From an uncultured Bacteroidales bacterium (GTDB lineage: Bacteria > Bacteroidota > Bacteroidia > Bacteroidales > P3): a DNA stretch of 12,794 bases. This document shows positions 7,463 through 12,794 of this stretch, piece by piece (the stretch's first letter is position 1; each line of letters starts with the position of its first letter). The translations under genes were made by a program, and so were the position numbers. Below the pieces are notes generated by a model, which was not told where the DNA came from, did no database searches, and saw nothing but the letters and a program-made list of their open reading frames with translations. The DNA lies in the NCBI GenBank assembly GCA_900319595.1, contig ONOZ01000214.1:1-12794 (forward strand). Reading direction: 5' to 3'.

Positions 7463-7582
7463 TTATTACGCTGATAAATATATTATGTAGTGATGATAAT
7501 TTTTTAAAATAAGTGATTAGTAGAAAAGATAGTTGTAATGTAAAAATATGGTATAATGTAAGTATTGCGAAAAATGATTAAA

Positions 7583-7604
7583 AGATAAAAAGTAGATAAA
7601 AAGT
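7583..7604. repeat. Perfect tandem 11-bp repeat AGATAAAAAGT x2 in the gldK leader
   Basis: AGATAAAAAGT occurs at 7583-7593 and again, with no gap, at 7594-7604. It lies 74 nt before the gldK ATG within the 215-nt porP-gldK gap. A shorter pair, TAATGTAA at 7536-7543 and 7554-7561, lies upstream in the same gap. The spacing of one helical turn could suit a regulator, but an A-rich slip-strand duplication is equally possible. Confidence 0.4.
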
Positions 7605-7664
7605 GAAACAATTTTTATTTTTCAATCGTACAAGCAACAAGATGATGTTAAATAGAATAAAATT

Positions 7665-7670
7665 AGGAGA
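7665..7670 (+). promoter_or_regulatory. Shine-Dalgarno-like site fixing the gldK start
   Basis: AGGAGA ends 7 nt before ATG 7678 (AGGAGACATAGATATG). Such sites are uncommon in front of Bacteroidota genes, and the other genes in this window have A-rich leaders instead. It supports ATG 7678 over the in-frame GTG at 7603, which would add 25 residues in front of the lipoprotein signal peptide. Confidence 0.6.
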
Positions 7671-7677
7671 CATAGAT

Positions 7678-9057
7678 ATGAAGAAATTGTTTTTATTAGT
7701 AGCAACTGCTGCTTTCATGATAAGTTGCTCAAGTTCCGACAACGGAGAATTGGTAGGTGTTCAAGATAGACCAAAAACTATGGACATGCAGCCATATGGT
7801 ATGGTGGATGTTCCTCAGGGTAGTTTCACTATGGGAAGTGCCGATGAGGACGTAAATCATAATTTTGCGTTTGCACCAAAGACAGTTCAGATACAATCGT
7901 TTTGGATGGACGAAACGGAGATAACTAATAACGAATATCGTCAGTTTGTTTATTGGGTAAGAGACTCTCTTGCCTATAGACTTTTGGGTGAGGTTGCTCC
8001 TGAAAAATATCTTATTGAGGCAGACCAATGGGGACAGGATTTAGAAACTCCTCTTATCAATTGGAATGCTAAAATCAATTGGGATAACAATAAGAATGAG
8101 GACGAAAGAGAGGCTTTGTCTAATTTGTATATCAAAACTGACGAGCGTTTCTATAATAAAACGCAGTTAGATGCAGCTAAGTTGATTTACGAATACACCT
8201 GGATTGATTATCATGCTGCAGCAGAGAAAGATTTTGAGGCGGAACAAGCAGCCAAAGAATATAGAGGTTCAGGTTTTAATAATCGTCCTGCACAATTACG
8301 CGGTGCAAGAAAGAATTTGATTCAAAAAGAGAAGATAAACATCTATCCTGACACTCTTTGCTGGATTCACGACTTTGCATATTCATACAATGACGAGGCA
8401 ACACGTTCTTATTTCGACAATGCTCGTTACGATAACTATCCTGTTGTAGGTGTTAGTTATATGCAGGCTCAGGCTTTTGCTTGGTGGAGAACACAGCAGA
8501 TGAATAACTATTTAGAAAAGAATGATTATGCACGTATGGGAGATTTTCGTTTGCCGACAGAGGCTGAATGGGAATACGCTGCAAGAGGTGGTGTAGATGG
8601 TTCTCCTTATCCTTGGGGTGGTCCATATGTAAATAACGGTAGAGGCTGTTTCTTAGCAAACTACAAACCATTACGTGGTGCGTATGACGGAGATGGCGGT
8701 GCTACTACTATTATTGTTGCACATTATGCTCCTAATAATTTTGGTCTTTACGATATGGCAGGTAACGTTGCTGAATGGTGTGCAGATGCTTATAATGAAT
8801 CTGCGTACGATTTTGCACACGATTTGAATCAATACAATGTGTATCGTGCTGCTGATGATGAGGACATCATTATGAAAAGAAAAGTTGTTCGCGGAGGCTC
8901 TTGGAAAGATAGTAAATTCTTTATTCAAACTTCTACTCGTTCGTACGAATATCAGGATTCTGGTAAGAGTTATATAGGATTCCGTTGTGTTCAATCTTAT
9001 TTGGGACGTGTAAGAGGCGATAATCCAAAGACATCTTCTAATGTTTATAGAAACTAA
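7678..9057 (+). CDS. gldK: Type IX secretion system ring lipoprotein GldK/PorK
   Basis: GldK (PorK) is an outer-membrane lipoprotein that, with GldN, forms the large periplasmic ring of the T9SS and is also needed for gliding in motile species. From ATG 7678 it is 459 residues, near the F. johnsoniae length. The start gives a lipoprotein signal peptide with lipobox MISC and lipidated C17. The rest has the formylglycine-generating-enzyme (FGE/sulfatase-modifying) fold: VPQGSFTMGS (45-54), RLPTEAEWEYAARGG (291-305), FGLYDMAGNVAEW (355-367), VRGGSW (404-409) and GFRC (434-437). A family-typical insertion lies between about 110 and 250, with TLCWIHDFAYSYN at 226-238. The two redox cysteines of true FGE, which fall just after GGS, are replaced (D411, F/I at 415-416), so it should be structural and not catalytic. 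The start choice rests on AGGAGA at 7665-7670. Confidence 0.95.
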   Translation: MKKLFLLVATAAFMISCSSSDNGELVGVQDRPKTMDMQPYGMVDVPQGSFTMGSADEDVNHNFAFAPKTVQIQSFWMDETEITNNEYRQFVYWVRDSLAYRLLGEVAPEKYLIEADQWGQDLETPLINWNAKINWDNNKNEDEREALSNLYIKTDERFYNKTQLDAAKLIYEYTWIDYHAAAEKDFEAEQAAKEYRGSGFNNRPAQLRGARKNLIQKEKINIYPDTLCWIHDFAYSYNDEATRSYFDNARYDNYPVVGVSYMQAQAFAWWRTQQMNNYLEKNDYARMGDFRLPTEAEWEYAARGGVDGSPYPWGGPYVNNGRGCFLANYKPLRGAYDGDGGATTIIVAHYAPNNFGLYDMAGNVAEWCADAYNESAYDFAHDLNQYNVYRAADDEDIIMKRKVVRGGSWKDSKFFIQTSTRSYEYQDSGKSYIGFRCVQSYLGRVRGDNPKTSSNVYRN

Positions 9058-9178
9058 TAAAATATAGAATAATAGAAAGGTAACATCGGCTGTCTATAAA
9101 AAAGATTGTCGACTTTACTGCAAAAGAGATAAAAGAATTAAAATTAACAATAACTAAAATAAAATAAACTAATTTATT

Positions 9179-10102
9179 ATGGGAATAGACAGTTTTGTAA
9201 GAAGTAAAACGTATAAGCAAATTACTGCTAAATTGTACGGTTGGGGTGCATCAATAGTTATCGTTGGAGCATTGTTTAAGATAAACCACTGGCCAGGAGC
9301 GACACTCATGTTGATTGTTGGTATGGGTATAGAGGCGTTAATTTTCTTTGCTTCTGCGTTTGAGCCTTTGCACGTTGAATGGGATTGGTCTTTGGCGTAT
9401 CCTGAGTTGGCTGGTATGGAAGATATGACAGAGGAAGAGAAAGGAGCAAAAAAACTTTCTGCAATGGACGGTGCTGATGGGATAAGTGCTGCAAGTGCAA
9501 CTCAAAAGTTAGACAAAATGCTTGAAGACGCCAAAATAGGTCCTGAATTGATAGCAAGTTTAGGTAAAGGACTTCAAAACTTATCTGAAACAACAAGTGG
9601 TTTAGGTTCAGTTGCCAAAGCAGCAGAAACTTCCGAAACATTTATCAAAAATGTTGGTGAGGCTTCTACTCAAGTTACAGGACTTACGGCAGCATACAAG
9701 AAAACTGCAGATTATCTTAATAAAGATTTGTTGGCATCAGGTGAATATTTAGCATCTGTACAAGAGGCTACAAGTGCAGTTTCTACTTTGGCTAATATTT
9801 ACAAAGAAACAGCAAACACATTGTCAGTTGGCGATGCTTCTTACATAGATGAATTGAAAACGATGGCATCAAGTCTTTCTTCTATCAATGCTTTGTATGA
9901 GATGCAGATACAGAATTCTTCTGCACAATTGGAGGCAACTAAGAATGTTCAAGAGAGAATAGACAATCTTGTTACTAACTTTGCAGATACAGCAGAAAAC
10001 GTTCTGAAATATAAGGAACAAGTTAATGCTCTTTCTAAGAAAGTGGGTTCTTTGAATGACATATACGGGAATATGTTGGCTGCAATGCAAGTCAAAGGTT
10101 AA
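9179..10102 (+). CDS. gldL: Type IX secretion system inner-membrane motor protein GldL/PorL
   Basis: GldL (PorL) is the inner-membrane stator-like subunit of the GldLM motor, which uses the proton motive force to power T9SS secretion and gliding. The 307-residue protein has two transmembrane helices (about 21-35 and 40-61) and a long cytoplasmic part. Within or near the helices are Y20, K34, H37, E52 and E62. Their spacing matches the polar residues of F. johnsoniae GldL (Y13, K27, H30, E49, E59, from memory), E52 corresponding to the buried glutamate thought to handle protons. The loop HWPGA between helices is about four residues shorter than in F. johnsoniae. The cytoplasmic region (about 105-305) is Ala/Ser/Thr-rich and helical, with four imperfect copies of a hydrophobic motif ending in Tyr. 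The gene follows gldK after 121 nt and precedes gldM by 60 nt. Confidence 0.95.
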   Translation: MGIDSFVRSKTYKQITAKLYGWGASIVIVGALFKINHWPGATLMLIVGMGIEALIFFASAFEPLHVEWDWSLAYPELAGMEDMTEEEKGAKKLSAMDGADGISAASATQKLDKMLEDAKIGPELIASLGKGLQNLSETTSGLGSVAKAAETSETFIKNVGEASTQVTGLTAAYKKTADYLNKDLLASGEYLASVQEATSAVSTLANIYKETANTLSVGDASYIDELKTMASSLSSINALYEMQIQNSSAQLEATKNVQERIDNLVTNFADTAENVLKYKEQVNALSKKVGSLNDIYGNMLAAMQVKG

Positions 10103-10162
10103 TTGATAATCCATAAATCAATGTAGATTAAATGTATTGTTTAGTTAAATAAATAAGAGATT

Positions 10163-11785
10163 ATGGGTGCTACAAACTGCCCGGAGACCCCGAGGCAAAA
10201 GATGATAGGAATGATGTATTTGGTGTACACGGCAATGTTGGCACTAAATGTATCAGCAGAGATTCTAAACGGGTTTGTTACCGTTGGAGATTCTATGGAC
10301 GTAACTAATAAATTGCTTATATCAAAGACTGTAGGTGCATATCAAATGTTTGAGAATGCTTACAACAATGACCCAGCCAAGGTAGAGGAAAACTGGAATA
10401 AGGCCCAGGAAGTAAAGAAGGCAACTGATGAACTTGTGGCTTACATAGACGATTTGAAATATGATTTGATTGCTTCCGTTGAAGGTTACAAAGGGGGCAA
10501 AGCAGAAGCAAAGAAAAATATTGAACAAGGTTCTGAAGGTAAAATAGGATACGGTACAATCAAGAAAAAAGATAATGTATCTGAAACTGTCAATTTTATG
10601 TTGGGTAGCGAACAGAATGAGAATTCTGGTCGTGCAGCAGAATTAAAAAAACGAATAGATGCTTACCAAACAAAAATGATGAACCTTTGTGCTGACCGCT
10701 ACAAAGACCAGCTGAAAGCCATGCAAATAGATACTAAATCTCAAAGAAAGAATGCTGAGGGTAGGGATTTAGGTTGGTCAATGTATAATTTCTATCAAGG
10801 AATTTTAGTTGCAGACATAGTTGTATTGAATAAACTTAAATCAGAAATAAAGAATCAAGAATTTGACTTAGTAAATAACTTGTATTCAGATATTTCTGCG
10901 GACGACTTTAAATTTGATAAAGTTGTGGCAAAAGTTATTCCTAAAGAAACCTATATTATGCAAGGCGGAAGTTACGAGGCAGATGTCATAGTTGCAGCAT
11001 ATGATTCGCGTTCGCAGTTACGTGGAGAGTTAGCAGGTGCATCTCTTACAGCAACAGATTCGGGTACTTTGCGTTTGAAAATGGGTGCGGGTGCATTAGG
11101 ACCAAAACGCTATTCTGGTAGAGTCTTTGTAAAAAAAGAGAGTGGAGAAGTACCTTACGATTTTTCGGGTGAATACTTCGTGGCTGCTCCTTCTGCAACA
11201 ATAGCAGCAACTAAGATGAACGTGATGTATATAGGAGTTGATAATCCTATTGCTGTTGGTGCTCCGGGTGTAAGAAGTGAAGATTTGATTGTTTCTATTT
11301 CTGGCGATCCTGGTGCAACAATTCGTAAAGTCGGAACTGGTGAATATATTGCAAATGTTAAAACTCAAGGAAAAAAAGTGTCTGTTAATGTAAGTGCAAA
11401 GATTGCCGGACAGATTAAAAATTTGGGTTCGCAGGAATATCGTGTAAAGGTTATTCCTCAATTCACAGCAAAAGTCGGCACATACGATGGAGGAAGAATT
11501 GCAGCAGCATCATTGGCAGCACAAGGAGGTTTGCGTGTAGATGTTAGCGGATTCGATTTTCCTGTAAAGTATTCTATTGCTTCTTTTGAGATGGGATTTT
11601 CATCCAATTCGGGCGATGCAGGAACAACATTACGTGCTAATAACGGTAGCTTCACTCCAGAAATGGTTGCAAGAATAAACAAATTGCGTAAAGGTCAAAG
11701 AGTATTCATTCAGGACATTAGAGTAAAGGGACCAGATGGAATAAAGCCTGCTGCAAATAAATACATATTATTTACAATACAGTAA
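10163..11785 (+). CDS. gldM: Type IX secretion system motor protein GldM/PorM
   Basis: GldM (PorM) is anchored in the inner membrane by one N-terminal helix that packs with GldL. Its dimeric periplasmic part reaches towards the GldK/GldN ring and transmits the motor's movement. The 540-residue protein begins with the family signature TPRQKMIGMMYLVYTAMLAL (9-28). R11 corresponds to the conserved cytoplasm-edge arginine, and the helix covers about 14-33, followed by NVSAEILNGF. The periplasmic part divides, by comparison with the GldM and PorM crystal structures, into a helical D1 (about 36-250) and beta-rich D2 (about 252-342), D3 (about 345-430) and D4 (about 432-540); these borders are estimates. 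The length is slightly above the 513-516 residues I recall for GldM and PorM, with extra residues seemingly in D1. The ATG follows an AAGAGA-like leader. gldN follows after 26 nt. Confidence 0.95.
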   Translation: MGATNCPETPRQKMIGMMYLVYTAMLALNVSAEILNGFVTVGDSMDVTNKLLISKTVGAYQMFENAYNNDPAKVEENWNKAQEVKKATDELVAYIDDLKYDLIASVEGYKGGKAEAKKNIEQGSEGKIGYGTIKKKDNVSETVNFMLGSEQNENSGRAAELKKRIDAYQTKMMNLCADRYKDQLKAMQIDTKSQRKNAEGRDLGWSMYNFYQGILVADIVVLNKLKSEIKNQEFDLVNNLYSDISADDFKFDKVVAKVIPKETYIMQGGSYEADVIVAAYDSRSQLRGELAGASLTATDSGTLRLKMGAGALGPKRYSGRVFVKKESGEVPYDFSGEYFVAAPSATIAATKMNVMYIGVDNPIAVGAPGVRSEDLIVSISGDPGATIRKVGTGEYIANVKTQGKKVSVNVSAKIAGQIKNLGSQEYRVKVIPQFTAKVGTYDGGRIAAASLAAQGGLRVDVSGFDFPVKYSIASFEMGFSSNSGDAGTTLRANNGSFTPEMVARINKLRKGQRVFIQDIRVKGPDGIKPAANKYILFTIQ

Positions 11786-11811
11786 AAGAAAACTATAAAA
11801 ATATAATAGCG

Positions 11812-12723
11812 ATGAAAAAGATAAGTCTGTTAGTGTTGAGTGCGTTTATATTTTTCCTTAATGGGAATTTGTTTGCACAAGTTATAGATGAAGACGAAGA
11901 AACTTCAAATTGGGATTCTTTCTACGAGAGATCTAACAACAATAGAGCGAAAAAGCCTTTTGCATATCCATACGTGCGTGCTGCCGATGTTGTTTGGCAA
12001 CAAAGGGTTTGGCGTACTGTTGATTTTAGAGAGAAAATGAATCAACCGTTCTATTTCCCACGTCCTTCTGATGACAATCCGGGAGAGGGTGCAGGTTTGC
12101 AAGGTAGAGCTAACTTGTTTACAGTTTTGGATAGGGCATTGAAAGATGGTACTATCAAATGCTATGCAGACGATGAATTCAAAGTTGAAATTAGTTATGA
12201 CTCCGTTATGAGTTGGTTTAGGAAATCTCACTTAGAAAGGAAGTTCATAGACAATATTGACGACCCTGATGGTGAGCAGATAGAGACGGATGTTGAGGTG
12301 TTTGAAGAATTTAAAGAAGATGAAGTTCAATCGATGCGTATCAAAGAGGATTGGTATGTGGATAAACAACGTTCAGTAAGAGATGTTCGTATAATCGGTT
12401 TTTGTCTTGTTGGAAAAGTACAGGAAGGTCAGGGAGATGCTGCCGAAATGAAGAATAGACCAATGGGTTGGATTCGCTATAATGATCCTGCGGTAAGAAA
12501 TCTTTTGGCTAATTCTGAAATGTACAATCCAAGAAACGATGTTCAACAAATTTCTTATGATGATGTATTTGTTAAACGTTTGTTTTCTTCATACGTTACG
12601 CGTACTTCCAATACGTATAATAGACAGATTAGCGGTTATTTGTCAGGATTAGATGCATTATTGGAGTCAGACTTGATTGAGGAAGAAATTTTCAATCGCG
12701 AGCAAGATATGTGGGAATACTAA
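11812..12723 (+). CDS. gldN: Type IX secretion system ring protein GldN/PorN
   Basis: GldN (PorN) is a periplasmic protein that binds GldK to form the outer-membrane-associated ring of the T9SS and contacts the tip of GldM. The 303-residue product has a Sec signal peptide (hydrophobic 4-19, cleavage near LFAQ, 20-23) followed by an acidic stretch VIDEDEE. The family landmark is present at about 54-83: YVRAADVVWQQRVWRTVD, then REKMNQPFYFP. No cysteine follows the signal segment, so it is not a lipoprotein, in line with other GldN proteins. It lies 26 nt after gldM and is the last gene in the window. No further ORF is visible in the 71 nt after its stop, and only a weak 5-bp hairpin. It is somewhat shorter than P. 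gingivalis PorN as I recall it, mainly because the C-terminal tail after EEEIFNREQDMWEY is short. Confidence 0.93.
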   Translation: MKKISLLVLSAFIFFLNGNLFAQVIDEDEETSNWDSFYERSNNNRAKKPFAYPYVRAADVVWQQRVWRTVDFREKMNQPFYFPRPSDDNPGEGAGLQGRANLFTVLDRALKDGTIKCYADDEFKVEISYDSVMSWFRKSHLERKFIDNIDDPDGEQIETDVEVFEEFKEDEVQSMRIKEDWYVDKQRSVRDVRIIGFCLVGKVQEGQGDAAEMKNRPMGWIRYNDPAVRNLLANSEMYNPRNDVQQISYDDVFVKRLFSSYVTRTSNTYNRQISGYLSGLDALLESDLIEEEIFNREQDMWEY

Positions 12724-12794
12724 TCTATATTTCCATTGAATAATTGATAGTTTGAAATCTTTTTTAAGATAAATGGGAGAGTATTTATAATATA

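Noticed and set aside
7552..7557. TATAAT resembling an E. coli -10 box in the gldK leader
   Set aside because: Bacteroidota promoters use TAnnTTTG, and there is no properly spaced -35 hexamer.
7603..7677. Longer GldK beginning at GTG 7603
   Set aside because: It would place 25 polar residues ahead of a clear lipoprotein signal peptide, and ATG 7678 has AGGAGA at a proper distance.
9306..9641. 111-codon minus-strand ORF opposite gldL
   Set aside because: It is an antisense shadow of a strongly recognisable gene; its Leu/Gln/His-rich composition reflects the Ala/Ser/Thr codons on the other strand.
12757..12770. ATCTT-TTTT-AAGAT hairpin after gldN as a terminator
   Set aside because: A 5-bp A/T-rich stem with no following U-tract is not convincing.

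Overview
This window is AT-rich (roughly one third G+C by eye) chromosomal DNA from a member of the Bacteroidota, most likely the Bacteroidales. Three things point there. The gene order porP-gldK-gldL-gldM-gldN is the core type IX secretion system (T9SS) cluster in the arrangement known from Porphyromonas gingivalis (porPKLMN). The promoter-like sites fit the Bacteroidota -7 element TAnnTTTG. Most start codons follow A-rich leaders and not a Shine-Dalgarno sequence.

The layout has three blocks. The first (34-1963) lies on the minus strand. It holds an OmpA-family outer-membrane protein with a long coiled coil and, upstream of it, a short ORF that looks like a Bacteroidota class I methyltransferase whose central SAM-binding part is missing. 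The second (2017-6290) is a tight plus-strand operon: lptB (LPS-export ATPase), a DUF7033-type polysaccharide deacetylase-like protein, hldD (ADP-heptose 6-epimerase), kdsC (Kdo-8-phosphate phosphatase) and an RlpA-like protein with a SPOR-like tail. Spacings are 6, 14, 1 and -7 nt. The third (6452-12723) is the T9SS core on the same strand, preceded by its own promoter-like element: porP, gldK, gldL, gldM and gldN.

Together the genes describe cell-envelope construction. LptB drives LPS transport; HldD and KdsC supply heptose and Kdo for the inner core; RlpA acts on peptidoglycan at the septum; OmpA ties the outer membrane to peptidoglycan. GldL and GldM form the proton-driven inner-membrane motor of the T9SS. 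GldK and GldN form the outer-membrane-associated periplasmic ring, and PorP is an outer-membrane barrel of the same machine. Because some T9SS cargo is anchored to LPS, the adjacency of an LPS operon and the T9SS cluster makes functional sense.

No tRNA, rRNA, CRISPR array, insertion sequence or prophage was seen, and no convincing intrinsic terminator. No gene-free stretch exceeds 300 bases; the largest are 1291-1543 (253 nt), 7463-7677 (215 nt) and 6291-6451 (161 nt). I do not see a wholly new system here. The points most worth a second look are the internally deleted methyltransferase, the LPS-T9SS adjacency, a repeated motif in GldL, and an 11-bp tandem repeat in the leader of gldK.
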